Origin: Bacillus solitudinis
Lineage (GTDB): Bacteria; Bacillota; Bacilli; Bacillales; Bacillaceae_D
DNA: 64,000 nucleotides
Direction: 5' to 3'
NCBI RefSeq assembly: GCF_002797395.1
Contig: NZ_KZ454943.1
Coordinates: 611,325 to 675,324 of the forward strand
How positions within the stretch are numbered: the first letter of the stretch is position 1; the number at the start of each line of letters is the position of its first letter. The notes below the pieces were generated by a model that was given only the letters and a program-made list of their open reading frames with translations, was not told the origin of the DNA and made no database searches. Shown here in pieces: positions 7,718-16,829 of the stretch. Position numbers and translations under genes: made by a program.

Positions 7718-9904
7718 TTACTGGCAAGTCCTTTTTACATATAGTTCTTCAAACATCTTTACTGTTAATGGCTTACTAATATAATAGCCTTGAATTCCGT
7801 CTACATCTTTGTTGATAAGCGTGCTAAATTGTTCTTCCGTTTCAACACCTTCAGCGATAACCAACAGCTCAAGGACCTTTCCCAGATTAATAATTGTGTC
7901 AACAATTCCTTCAGACCTTTTATCGTTGAGCATTTTTGTTATAAAGGAACGGTCGATTTTTAACACATCGACAGGGAACTGTGTTAAATAAGACAAAGAT
8001 GAGAAACCTTTGCCAAAATCATCAATCGATAATTTAACCCCTAGATTTTTCAAGCTTTTGAACACTTCTTCTGTTTCTGTTTCATTTACAAACAGACTCT
8101 CTGTTATTTCTAGCTCTAGCTTTGATGGATCAAGCTTTGATTTTGCTAGGCAATGTGCGACCTGCTCGACAAAATCAACTTGCTCAAGTTGTTTGACAGA
8201 AAGGTTTACCTTTAAAATAAGGTCATCAAACCCATTTTCTTGCCACTTTTTCGCTTGAAGACATGCCTGCTCTAGAACCCATTCTCCTATTTGGAGAATC
8301 AGCCCATTTTCCTCAGCTAGGGGAATAAAGTCCATCGGTGGTACTAGCCCTTTTTTAGGATGGTTCCAGCGTATTAGCGCCTCAACACCTCCAATTCTTC
8401 CCTTCTCCACATCGTAAATCGGTTGGTAGTAGTTCATAAATTGGAATTGGTCTATTGCTATCTTTAATTCTTTTTCTAGTAATTTTCGGTTCACAAGGTA
8501 TTCTTCAATTTCCGATGAGAAAAACTGATACGTATTCTTGCCTTTTTTCTTTGCAAAATACATTGCAAAATCAGCATTTTTAACTAGAATTTCGGGGATT
8601 TCTCCGTTTTTTGGATACTGACTAATTCCGATACTTGTTGTCACCTTAATGTCGATACCCTCAACACTAAATCCTTGCTTTAGTCCTTCAATAATACCAT
8701 CAGCTAACGTTATGACTTCTTGTTCATCTTCAACATTTGGAAGAACAATGGAGAACTCATCGCCTGAGACGCGTGCAAAGATTGCCTTTTTTGGTAACAC
8801 ACCTTTAATTCGATCGGCAAAGCTTGCTAAAAGTCGATCGGCTAGTGAATGACCAAGGGTGTCATTCGTTTGTTTAAAGTTGTCTATATCTAAAAATAAA
8901 ACGGCAAATTGTTGGTGTTTTTGCAAAGCTAGTTGAAATTGTTCCTGCAATTGCTCTTGGAATGATAAACGATTTGGTAGTTTTGTTAAAATATCATGAT
9001 ACGCAATAAAGCGAATTTTCTCGTCAGCTTTTTTTCGTTCCGTGATATTCCGACAGACAACAACAACCTCCGACACTTGCCCTTGCTCATCAAAAACCGG
9101 CACACCATTAATTTCAAAAGGAATGGCTTGTCCCTGACGATTAACGAGAGCGACCTCGACTTGTTGGCTTGTTTTCGATTTAATTAATTCTATGAAACTT
9201 TCTTTGGTTCGATCGAGGTCATCGCTATACATATATTCAAAAGCTGACCGTCCTACCATTTCTTCGGGATTGAAGCCCAGTACACTTTGATTCGATGGTG
9301 ATGCGTAAAGGATTATTCCTTGAGGATCGACAATGTCGATTAAATCCGACATATTTTCAGACATCAGGTCATATTTTCTCTTCCGATCATCAGCAATTTG
9401 TTGCTCCATAGCAATACTAGCTAAATATGAAAACCTTTCAACGATATTTCGTTCTTCTGAATTTGGTTTATATGGCTGTCTCTTGTAAAGGGCAAAAATC
9501 CCCAACAATTCACCTTTTGAAGAAATAATTGGTTTTGACCATGATGACTGTATACCATACGCCAAAGCGACCGTCCTGTATTGATTCCAGAGGAGATTTG
9601 AACTTATATTGCTTACAATGATCCCTTTCTTTCGATACGTAGCTGTCCCATCCGACTCTAAAAGCACTGATAATTTGACACCATCTACCGCTTTCAAATA
9701 ACTAGCTGGCAAACTTGGCCCTGCAACAACTTTTAAGGATTCTGTTTTTTTATCGTATCTCATAATCGAACATGGGGTGTTCGGTATTAACTCCTCCACC
9801 GAAAATAAAATAGTCTCAATTATACTTTGAAGGCCCCCGCCTTTTGCGATTTTCTCAAGGATAACATTTTGTTTTTCTACTGCTACATAGGCCTGGTTCC
9901 TCAT
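7718..9904 (-). CDS. GAF-PAS-GGDEF-EAL cyclic-di-GMP turnover protein
   Basis: Large soluble signalling protein of 728 residues. Order: GAF domain (about 15-170), PAS domain with PAC (about 175-295), GGDEF domain (about 300-460) with active-site motif written SGDEF (RVSGDEFSIVLP), and EAL domain (about 475-720) with intact EALIRW, NLSVKQLEQ, DDFGKGFSSLSYL and EGVET. EAL domains hydrolyse cyclic di-GMP, and the intact motifs suggest phosphodiesterase activity. SGDEF variants can still be active cyclases, so it may be bifunctional. No transmembrane helix is seen. It is monocistronic and its input signal is unknown. Confidence 0.93.
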   Translation of the reverse strand: MRNQAYVAVEKQNVILEKIAKGGGLQSIIETILFSVEELIPNTPCSIMRYDKKTESLKVVAGPSLPASYLKAVDGVKLSVLLESDGTATYRKKGIIVSNISSNLLWNQYRTVALAYGIQSSWSKPIISSKGELLGIFALYKRQPYKPNSEERNIVERFSYLASIAMEQQIADDRKRKYDLMSENMSDLIDIVDPQGIILYASPSNQSVLGFNPEEMVGRSAFEYMYSDDLDRTKESFIELIKSKTSQQVEVALVNRQGQAIPFEINGVPVFDEQGQVSEVVVVCRNITERKKADEKIRFIAYHDILTKLPNRLSFQEQLQEQFQLALQKHQQFAVLFLDIDNFKQTNDTLGHSLADRLLASFADRIKGVLPKKAIFARVSGDEFSIVLPNVEDEQEVITLADGIIEGLKQGFSVEGIDIKVTTSIGISQYPKNGEIPEILVKNADFAMYFAKKKGKNTYQFFSSEIEEYLVNRKLLEKELKIAIDQFQFMNYYQPIYDVEKGRIGGVEALIRWNHPKKGLVPPMDFIPLAEENGLILQIGEWVLEQACLQAKKWQENGFDDLILKVNLSVKQLEQVDFVEQVAHCLAKSKLDPSKLELEITESLFVNETETEEVFKSLKNLGVKLSIDDFGKGFSSLSYLTQFPVDVLKIDRSFITKMLNDKRSEGIVDTIINLGKVLELLVIAEGVETEEQFSTLINKDVDGIQGYYISKPLTVKMFEELYVKRTCQ

Positions 9905-10028
9905 TATATCCTTCCTTTTTCAGAAATCGTTTTTATCTATCATTGTCTTAATAGATGTGGAGCTTGCCTTCCTGTAATTAATTTTTTGAACATACTCTAC
10001 TAGTATATAATAGGCTGGTCCTGTCCAC

Positions 10029-10451
10029 TTATTTCATATAATCCGCTATGCCAATAAGGAGTAATGCTTGAAGCTCTTCTTCACTTAACCGATTTTGGTA
10101 TTCATTTATCAACTGTTGTTGCTCTGTCTTTGTTAACCCTGATTGTACTTTCAATGCGATGTCTTTTAATTCACTTGCAGAAAACTTAGCCAGCACTACC
10201 TTTAATCCTTCTTCCTTTGTTGTAAAAGGTAAGACCTCTGTATTGTTTAGTTCATTTGAATTCAAATCGGAAACCACTTTTTTGATTATTGGGTCATTTA
10301 ATAATACTTCAACTGTCTCGTCGGTTAATAACTCTTCCGTTACGTGTTCCATCATCTTTTCAGAGGCATAAGACATTGCAAATTGATACCCGCTATAACC
10401 TACAACCACCAAAATCAACATAGTCATTAAAATGAGAAATCCTTTTTTCAT
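10029..10451 (-). CDS. Small membrane-anchored protein of unknown function
   Basis: About 140 residues with one N-terminal hydrophobic helix (MKKGFLILMTMLILVVVGYS) acting as an anchor or signal. The rest is acidic and helix-rich, likely outside the membrane (LSEEELQALLLIGIADYMK at the end). The ATG at 10451 is preferred because AAGGAG lies 8 bases upstream; an in-frame TTG two codons earlier is less well placed. I do not recognise the family. It is divergent from the gene at 10578. Confidence 0.7.
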   Translation of the reverse strand: MKKGFLILMTMLILVVVGYSGYQFAMSYASEKMMEHVTEELLTDETVEVLLNDPIIKKVVSDLNSNELNNTEVLPFTTKEEGLKVVLAKFSASELKDIALKVQSGLTKTEQQQLINEYQNRLSEEELQALLLIGIADYMK

Positions 10452-10577
10452 CAGCAAAACTCCTTTTCTTATTCTATTATTTTATAGCGTTCTCTAAAAA
10501 AACGATATACTTTTTCTTATTTTCGTCAATTTACTTGAAATTAATGGTAAAACAAGGGAGAATAAAAGGAAATTATT

Positions 10578-10880
10578 GTGCTAATCAGTTCAGCTTGCAA
10601 AATTCACCTGATTCCAATAGTGATTGACTTTTTTTTACTCAAGTCTATTAACAACTCTGACGATATTGTCGAAGAATTTGATGAGGTTCATATAGCATCT
10701 GGCACCCTCTCATGTAATTATCCATTAATATCATTAGAGTTGTTTGCAACGAATACATTGTCTAAAGGTGATGCAAAGGAAATATCAGATGTTTTCATTC
10801 AGGCTGTTTCAGGGTACTTAGAGAGTAAGGACTTTGACACTGTCTGGGAGCAGTTTGATTTCGAGCTTTATATTCGATAG
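10578..10880 (+). CDS. Hypothetical protein, 100 residues
   Basis: A GTG-started frame with a fair ribosome site (AAAAGGAAATTATT before the GTG). The product is mixed alpha/beta in appearance, rich in acidic residues toward the C-terminus (SKDFDTVWEQFDFELYIR). I do not recognise it. Its position between a divergent gene and a regulator operon, with no overlapping better frame, supports it as real. Confidence 0.5.
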   Translation: MLISSACKIHLIPIVIDFFLLKSINNSDDIVEEFDEVHIASGTLSCNYPLISLELFATNTLSKGDAKEISDVFIQAVSGYLESKDFDTVWEQFDFELYIR

Positions 10881-11017
10881 GAGCAAGGAATTCTCTATTA
10901 TGGTGTTAAAACCAAACGTGAACAAACGTTTCATTGGGGCTGATAACCTCGAATAGCCATATATTTAGATTTTATAGGTTCTTTACGTTAAAATGAAGGT
11001 AGAAGGAGGCTTTTTTT

Positions 11018-11740
11018 TTGAGTAATCCTAAAGTACTTATAGCAGATGATGATCCAAACGTATGTGAAATTATTCGGTTATTTTTTACCGAGAATAATTT
11101 TGATGTTACTGAAGCCTCTAATGGCTTAGAGGCTTTGTCCTTATATGAATCTGTCAAGCCAGATGTCATCTTATTAGATATTATGATGCCGGGAATGGAT
11201 GGCTACGAGGTGTGTCGAGAAATTCGTAAAAAAGCAGATATTCCAATTATTATGCTTTCCGCAAAAGATGAAGAATTTGACCGGATTCTCGGCTTAGAAA
11301 TTGGCGCCGATGATTATGTAACAAAACCATTTAGTCCGAGAGAAGTCATCGCGAGAATTAAGGCGATTTTCAGACGAACTACCGTTAAAAACTCAGTCGA
11401 TTCGGATACCAAAGATGACGAGTTTTATGTTTTTGATAATTTTACGCTTTCTGTAAAAAAACGAGAAATTGTCGTCAATGATACCCCACTATTTTTCCGA
11501 CCAAAAGAATTTGATTTGTTGCTTTATCTCATCAGACACCCAAAAGCAGTCTTAACGAGGGATCAACTGCTAGAACACGTCTGGGGATATGATTTTGCAG
11601 GGGATATTCGAACCGTTGATGTTCATATTAAACGAATTCGCACAGAATTTGCTGTACATCACATTGACTGTATTCAAACCATTTGGGGTGTCGGATACCA
11701 ATTTCTATTTAAGAAAAAAGCAAGCGGGGAATTAACATGA
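11018..11740 (+). CDS. OmpR/PhoB-family response regulator
   Basis: A receiver domain (about 1-120, acidic pocket D10-D12 and phospho-acceptor D54 in ILLDIMMPGMDG, switch Lys in VTKPFSPREV) is joined to a winged-helix DNA-binding domain (about 135-236; RPKEFDLLLYLIRHP, DIRTVDVHIKRIR, GVGYQF). It starts with TTG, supported by AGAAGGAGG upstream. It overlaps the histidine kinase by 4 bases. It likely controls envelope genes, since the next two genes downstream act on lipid or surface acyl groups; this target is inferred only from proximity. Confidence 0.93.
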   Translation: MSNPKVLIADDDPNVCEIIRLFFTENNFDVTEASNGLEALSLYESVKPDVILLDIMMPGMDGYEVCREIRKKADIPIIMLSAKDEEFDRILGLEIGADDYVTKPFSPREVIARIKAIFRRTTVKNSVDSDTKDDEFYVFDNFTLSVKKREIVVNDTPLFFRPKEFDLLLYLIRHPKAVLTRDQLLEHVWGYDFAGDIRTVDVHIKRIRTEFAVHHIDCIQTIWGVGYQFLFKKKASGELT

Positions 11741-13191
11741 CTTGGTTGAATGAAAGCCTGTTCCGCCGTTTACTATTTAGCTTTCTGACAATATTCCTTC
11801 TCGGTTTCAGCATCATTGGGGTAGTTATTTATAAGTCTACGACTGACTATTTAACTGATCAAAAGCGTCAGGAAATGCTTCAACAAGCTCGAAATGTCAA
11901 TAGTGCTATACTACATAGTGAAGTCGTCACACCTGAAATCTCCCAAACGATTGAACAACTTAGTCATTTCTCTGATACAAGTATTTGGTTAATTGATGAA
12001 AAAGGAGAAATTGTAGCGACAACCTCAATGCAAGAAATTTTCTTAGGAGAGCTTATCAATGAAGAGCTTATTTCCGATACGATGAAAGGACAAACGAGCA
12101 TTCAAGTGATGGATATTGAAGAAGAAGAACGTCCAATGTTATCAGTTATCGTACCTTGGGGCACCGCTGATCAGATTCATGGTGGGATTATTCTCCATTC
12201 CCCAATTTCCGGAATTAAGGCTACGGCGAGAAACATTCGAGAAATTGTTCTTTGGGCGACGCTACTTGGACTTATTCTAGTCGGGACTTTAGTTTCTTAC
12301 TTTTCCTGGTCGATATCAAAGCCACTTAAGAAGATTGAAGAAGCTGCAAATGAAATTGCCCTTGGGAATTACAGCAAACGTGTCACACATAACGTACCAG
12401 GAGAAATTGGCGAATTAATTAATTCTTTCAACCGGATGGCACAAACCATCCACACCCTTGAACATGAACGCGATTCTCTCGAAAAGCGGAGGACCGATTT
12501 CATCGCTAATATTTCTCACGAATTACGCACACCTTTGACCGCAATGAAGGGTTTTTTAGAAGCTCTCCAAGATGGACTAGTCAAGGATAAAGAATCCCAA
12601 CAAAAGTATTATCAAATTATGTACCGAGAATCGGAATACTTAAATCTACTCGTCGATGATTTGATGGATTTAATTAGATTAGAAAAAGCTGAGGTTTCTT
12701 TTGATCTATACTATGTCCAACTTGAAGAAGTCATTAAAAAGGTTACGTTGAATTTAAAACCTATGATTGAGAGTAAAAGTAATACTCTCATTGTTCAGGA
12801 TGTTGAGAAGCTTCCACCCATTCTTGGCGATTCCATGCGCCTTGAGCAAATTTTCAAAAACTTATTGCATAATGCAAATAAATTCACCGATAATGGAACG
12901 ATTTACGTTCGTTTTTCCCACAAAAGCTCTGAGCTTCAAGTTGAAATTGCTGACACGGGAATCGGCATCCCGACTTATGATTTGAAGCGAATTTGGGAAC
13001 GTTTCTTTAAGGTCGATCGCGTGCGTCACAAAGAAGGCAGAGGAACAGGACTCGGCCTAGCAATCGTTAAGGAGCTTGTTAAACTACACAATGGTGATAT
13101 TTCCGTTGAAAGTCAGCTAGGTCACGGTACAACTTTTACAATTTCCTTTCCATTAGAGTCCGGAATATGTAAGAATCACTTAAAAGACTAG
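11737..13191 (+). CDS. HAMP-containing sensor histidine kinase
   Basis: Orthodox membrane kinase paired with the upstream regulator. Two transmembrane helices (about 12-32 and 168-190) flank an extracellular sensor region. A HAMP segment (about 190-242) is followed by HisKA with ISHELRTPLTAMKGF (His about 261) and a HATPase domain with LHNANKFTDNG, ADTGIGI and GRGTGLGLAI. At 484 residues it is shorter than PhoR and lacks the internal PAS. The ligand is unknown. A terminator hairpin overlaps its stop codon. Confidence 0.93.
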   Translation: MTWLNESLFRRLLFSFLTIFLLGFSIIGVVIYKSTTDYLTDQKRQEMLQQARNVNSAILHSEVVTPEISQTIEQLSHFSDTSIWLIDEKGEIVATTSMQEIFLGELINEELISDTMKGQTSIQVMDIEEEERPMLSVIVPWGTADQIHGGIILHSPISGIKATARNIREIVLWATLLGLILVGTLVSYFSWSISKPLKKIEEAANEIALGNYSKRVTHNVPGEIGELINSFNRMAQTIHTLEHERDSLEKRRTDFIANISHELRTPLTAMKGFLEALQDGLVKDKESQQKYYQIMYRESEYLNLLVDDLMDLIRLEKAEVSFDLYYVQLEEVIKKVTLNLKPMIESKSNTLIVQDVEKLPPILGDSMRLEQIFKNLLHNANKFTDNGTIYVRFSHKSSELQVEIADTGIGIPTYDLKRIWERFFKVDRVRHKEGRGTGLGLAIVKELVKLHNGDISVESQLGHGTTFTISFPLESGICKNHLKD

Positions 13192-13216
13192 TGTTTGCAA
13201 TAGTCTTTTAATATTT
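13180..13216 (+). terminator. Terminator of the two-component operon
   Basis: TTAAAAGACTA (13180-13190) pairs with TAGTCTTTTAA (13201-13211) and a T-rich stretch follows. The kinase stop codon lies within the left arm. It separates the kinase from the PAP2 gene. Confidence 0.75.
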
Positions 13217-13305
13217 TTAATACTTTCTTAACATTTAGATCAAAAATTGATCATATTTTTCCGATACAATGAAGTAAATTCAAGACATAACTGCGGGTGA
13301 TGATA

Positions 13306-14274
13306 ATGCAGCAACAAACGTTACAAATTGCTGAAAATACCAAAGCAACAAAACTTTCAATTTATTCATTAATTGCCATAACTGCTGTTTTATTTATCGT
13401 CCCTAACCAATGGGAGCGATTGCAGTTTTTTCTAATTCTTTTGTACCCAATTTTTCTTTCAACGAGATATTTTCATATTAACAGAGAATTGGTAATGAAA
13501 TCTTTGTTATTCATTGGAATTTTTCTTGCTGCCAACCTATCGACATTTGCGATTCATTATGGACAGCTTATGTGGGAACATTCAAACCCAAATGGTCTAT
13601 TCGGTTGGAAGCTTTCTATTGACCCTTTGCTACATGCGATCCCCTTTAACGATGGGATGTGGCTTCGTCAATTGGCAACGCCAATACTTGACCGCTTCTT
13701 TGTTTACATTTACATTCATGGCTTTGTTTTTTGCTTGTTGGCACTTTGTATGTATTATTTATTAACAGGGCAGCCAAAGAAAATTCTTCTCGCGATGTTT
13801 GCAGGACACTTTTTGCAGTATCTCTTTATTTTGCCTTTCCACTTTTGGGTCGATGGTCACCAAGTATGGTGGATTCAAAATTTATGGCTTGGAACATCCT
13901 TTACAGATCCGATCGTTGGACATCGAACGATTACTGATCCTATTATTCCTAGCTTAAATCACGTGTTTCCAAGCATGCACACATCGATTGCGACAGTGAC
14001 AATTTTATTAGCTTTGCGTGAGACATCTAAACCGATTAGGCATTTCTTTACGATTTTAAATGTCGGGATTATTATCGCGACGGTCTACTTAGGTATTCAT
14101 TGGGTCATTGATATTTTCGGTGGAATTCTTTTTGGATATTTCACTTTAAAGGTAGCCGATAAAATCATGGCTATGGATTGGAAAACAAAATGGGTAAATT
14201 TCCAACAAAAACGAGGAGCTCTCGTTCATGCCAGTGAAGATTCAACGACACGCTCCTCTTCTGGTGGTGGATGA
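13306..14274 (+). CDS. PAP2-superfamily membrane phosphatase or phosphotransferase
   Basis: Polytopic membrane protein with several hydrophobic helices and two PAP2 signatures: PSMHTS (motif 2 histidine) and YLGIHWVIDIFGG (motif 3 histidine and aspartate). Motif 1 is not obvious. Proteins of this group dephosphorylate lipid phosphates or transfer head groups. The ATG at 13306 is 6 bases after GGGTGA; starts at 13297 or 13300 are also possible. The stop lies 3 bases before the acyltransferase ATG, so the two genes are co-transcribed and may modify the same envelope lipid or polymer. Confidence 0.8.
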   Translation: MQQQTLQIAENTKATKLSIYSLIAITAVLFIVPNQWERLQFFLILLYPIFLSTRYFHINRELVMKSLLFIGIFLAANLSTFAIHYGQLMWEHSNPNGLFGWKLSIDPLLHAIPFNDGMWLRQLATPILDRFFVYIYIHGFVFCLLALCMYYLLTGQPKKILLAMFAGHFLQYLFILPFHFWVDGHQVWWIQNLWLGTSFTDPIVGHRTITDPIIPSLNHVFPSMHTSIATVTILLALRETSKPIRHFFTILNVGIIIATVYLGIHWVIDIFGGILFGYFTLKVADKIMAMDWKTKWVNFQQKRGALVHASEDSTTRSSSGGG

Positions 14275-14277
14275 CAA

Positions 14278-15390
14278 ATGACGAATAATTCGAATAAGAC
14301 GTGCAAAGAACTGTTTTTCTTACGAGGTCTTGCTTGTTTAAGTATCGTCTTTCTTCACTCGATAGGTTCAGGACTTGCTTCTATTAACGTTGGACGCTCT
14401 ACGGAGTTATTTTTTGACTCCGTTCAAGTGTTTCTTTATTTTGCTACACCGCTGTTCATTTTTATTTCAATGTTCATCTTAGCGTACTCTTATCGCAGTC
14501 GGCCCATTTCGAAGAGCTTTTTGCGAAAACGGACACAATTTATTTTTCTTCCGTTTTTGTTTTTCGCCTTTTTTTACTCAATACCCTACGCAAGCTCTAT
14601 TGAGGCATGGGGATTGAAGCTCTTTCTCAATGCGATGATTGGTGACTATCATGGGTACTTTGTGTTAATCATTTTTCAGTTTTTTTTCTTGTATTTGTTG
14701 CTTAACCGCCATTTGGCAAAATGGAATCCCAGTGTTGTACTTGCTACGTCTTTCATCATTAATGCGGCGTACCTTGCTTTCTTTAATTTCTCGACACCTT
14801 TGAATGTTCCACATGCTATGTACATTTGGGAAAGATTCTATTGGGTTCCACTGTTCGGATGGGTGTTTTATTTTGTGTTAGGTTATTATTGTGGCTACTA
14901 TTACGAAACATTTGTGAAGCTGTTAAAAAAATGGCGAATTCTTGTCATGACAGCACCTATTGTTTCAACGACCCTTCTTCTTTTCCTCTACCACAGTGAG
15001 TGGTTAGCGGTGCATAGCTCAAAACGGGTTGATATGATTTTCCATACAGTAGCCATTGGCTTTTTCCTTTTTTACATGGCTCATCAAGTCAAAACTTTGC
15101 CAGCGTTCCTTGTGTTTATAAGTCAATATTCCTTCGGGATTTACTTGCTTCACATGTTCTATATTTCTATCATCGATTTGCTCTATGGCTTTTACCCTGT
15201 CGACCTAGGAGTATCTTATCTCCTTATCCTGTTTCTCTTTAGTACCACATGTTCAATTTTAACGATTTACTATATGAAGAGATGGAAATGGTCAGCTTAT
15301 CTCCTTGGGAAAATTGGCATTAATTATGAACAAGAGTCTACCCGGAAAGCTCCAAAACATGTTCCTCCTGTCACTTCCGAAGCTCGGTAA
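14278..15390 (+). CDS. Acyltransferase family 3 membrane protein
   Basis: About ten transmembrane helices across 370 residues. The N-terminal FFLRGLACLSIVFLHS carries the catalytic-histidine signature of the family. FISQYSFGIYLLHMFYI near the end is also characteristic. There is no extracellular SGNH domain, so it is of the short WecH-like form rather than OatA. It should move acyl groups onto an extracellular sugar or lipid acceptor. Translationally adjacent to the PAP2 gene, and ended by a very strong hairpin. Confidence 0.85.
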   Translation: MTNNSNKTCKELFFLRGLACLSIVFLHSIGSGLASINVGRSTELFFDSVQVFLYFATPLFIFISMFILAYSYRSRPISKSFLRKRTQFIFLPFLFFAFFYSIPYASSIEAWGLKLFLNAMIGDYHGYFVLIIFQFFFLYLLLNRHLAKWNPSVVLATSFIINAAYLAFFNFSTPLNVPHAMYIWERFYWVPLFGWVFYFVLGYYCGYYYETFVKLLKKWRILVMTAPIVSTTLLLFLYHSEWLAVHSSKRVDMIFHTVAIGFFLFYMAHQVKTLPAFLVFISQYSFGIYLLHMFYISIIDLLYGFYPVDLGVSYLLILFLFSTTCSILTIYYMKRWKWSAYLLGKIGINYEQESTRKAPKHVPPVTSEAR

Positions 15391-15424
15391 AATCATTATC
15401 ATCCCATTTCATAAAGGTAACCAC

Positions 15425-15470
15425 ATAAGCTTAGGGGTATCCGAAACAACGGATACCCCTAAGCTTATTC
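15425..15470. terminator. Bidirectional terminator between acyltransferase and serine hydrolase
   Basis: Seventeen-base perfect arms (15427-15443 and 15450-15466, core AGGGGTATCCG) with loop AAACAA. It sits between convergent genes and overlaps the end of the minus-strand gene. It has the same build as the other long hairpins in the window. Confidence 0.85.
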
Positions 15471-16589
15471 ATCTAACTTCGCCTCAAGAATCATTTCTAA
15501 CAATCTTAAGCGTTGCTTTTGACTCACACTTCGTCTAATAAAGCTGAGCGAGGAACGGTCAGAATCGACACGATGGACAAACACAAGGTTCTTTTCAGGA
15601 ACCACATCAATCGATTGACCATATCGCCCGACTGCAGAATACAAACCCACATCTGAAAATGGGGATTCTGTCGCGACCCACCACATTAACCCGTACTGGT
15701 ATAACTGATTTCTAGGAACATCTGCTTGTGCTGATGTGCTTCGTTTTACCCACTCTTTCGGAATAAGTTGTTGTCCTGCCCACGTCCCTTCTTGAAGGTA
15801 AAGCTGGCCAAACCGAGCCATATCTCTTGCCGACATTCGAAAGAGATACGATGGGTGAATCGAATATTGGAGTTCATGATGATAGCGCGTATTTAACAGT
15901 GAGAAATCCTCCATACCAATTGGTTCAGCTATGCTAGTTTTAAATTCTTCAAAAAGGTCTTTTCCTGTTTCTTTATTAAAAATAGTTCCTAACACATTAA
16001 AGTCCCAATTATTATAGTAAAAAAAGTTTCCTGCTTCATAGCTTTCTCTCGAGGGGCGACTTTTTCTCATCGACCAGGATTCCTGACCTGCTTCATGAAA
16101 CACACCTGAACGTGAAGTTAATAAATCTAGAATCGTTGCCTGCTTTTCACTTTCTCGAAGCGGGGGTTGATCATCGATACCTAAGCTTTCTAATGTCGCG
16201 GTTTCATCGATACTCCCTTCCTCAAGTTCAATCCCATACAAAGCACTTAGAAAACTTTTTCGGACGGAATGAGCATTGGTCGGCTTCGTCACATCGCCCC
16301 AAGAAACGAGAACCTTCCCTTCATAAATAACCATCGCTGCTGTAGAATCCAGTGAGTTATAATAGATGCTTGCTTCGGCTAGCTTTTCTGATGACCAGCC
16401 TGCTTCTTCTGGTGATTCATAAGCTGGCCATGTTGATTCTTTGGGTACCCTTTTTGGAGAAAGACCTTGGTACCAATACCAGCTCACTACACTAATAACA
16501 ATAATGACTAAAACCATCCGTCTTCTCCCTCTCATAAAACGCAAAACAATCATCCTCAATCTATAATTTCTAGGTAGACTCTTCACCAA
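15465..16589 (-). CDS. Membrane-anchored beta-lactamase-like serine hydrolase
   Basis: Class C beta-lactamase / penicillin-binding fold. An N-terminal basic segment and one transmembrane helix (about 24-41) anchor it, with the catalytic domain outside. The Ser-x-x-Lys motif is SVRK (Ser108, Lys111) in AHSVRKSFLSALYG. The Tyr-x-Asn motif is YYNNWDFN. The C-terminal third motif is degenerate (GRYGQSIDVVPE). Such enzymes act as esterases or peptidases, and few are true lactamases. Monocistronic; its start codon is not certain, as no strong ribosome site is seen. Confidence 0.85.
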   Translation of the reverse strand: MVKSLPRNYRLRMIVLRFMRGRRRMVLVIIVISVVSWYWYQGLSPKRVPKESTWPAYESPEEAGWSSEKLAEASIYYNSLDSTAAMVIYEGKVLVSWGDVTKPTNAHSVRKSFLSALYGIELEEGSIDETATLESLGIDDQPPLRESEKQATILDLLTSRSGVFHEAGQESWSMRKSRPSRESYEAGNFFYYNNWDFNVLGTIFNKETGKDLFEEFKTSIAEPIGMEDFSLLNTRYHHELQYSIHPSYLFRMSARDMARFGQLYLQEGTWAGQQLIPKEWVKRSTSAQADVPRNQLYQYGLMWWVATESPFSDVGLYSAVGRYGQSIDVVPEKNLVFVHRVDSDRSSLSFIRRSVSQKQRLRLLEMILEAKLDE

Positions 16590-16768
16590 TTCTGCTCTTC
16601 TTATGTCTACCTTTTCCTTTAAAACTTATAATTCAAACACGGTTACACGTTCCTTAGTGAACTAATCTTCTGTTTATCATACCACGTATTTTAACAGGTT
16701 TATATGTAGCAAAATCCCTTGATATGTATATAAGTGGAAAACAATAAAGATTTTCCTTGTTGAATACA

Positions 16769-16807
16769 GAACATTAGTTCGCATATAATATATACAAACA
16801 TTTGTTC
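16769..16807 (+). promoter_or_regulatory. LexA (SOS) operator pair over the polymerase promoter
   Basis: Two sites of the Gram-positive LexA/DinR form GAAC-N4-GTTC: GAACATTAGTTC (16769-16780, perfect dyad) and AAACATTTGTTC (16796-16807, one mismatch). They flank a TATAAT at 16784-16789. LexA bound here would block transcription of the downstream Y-family polymerase operon until DNA damage. Confidence 0.8.
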
Positions 16808-16829
16808 TTATTTGGAGAGTGAAAAAACA

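Noticed and set aside
15465-16589. Functional class C beta-lactamase
   Set aside because: The third active-site motif is degenerate and the protein is membrane anchored; general serine hydrolase is the safer call.
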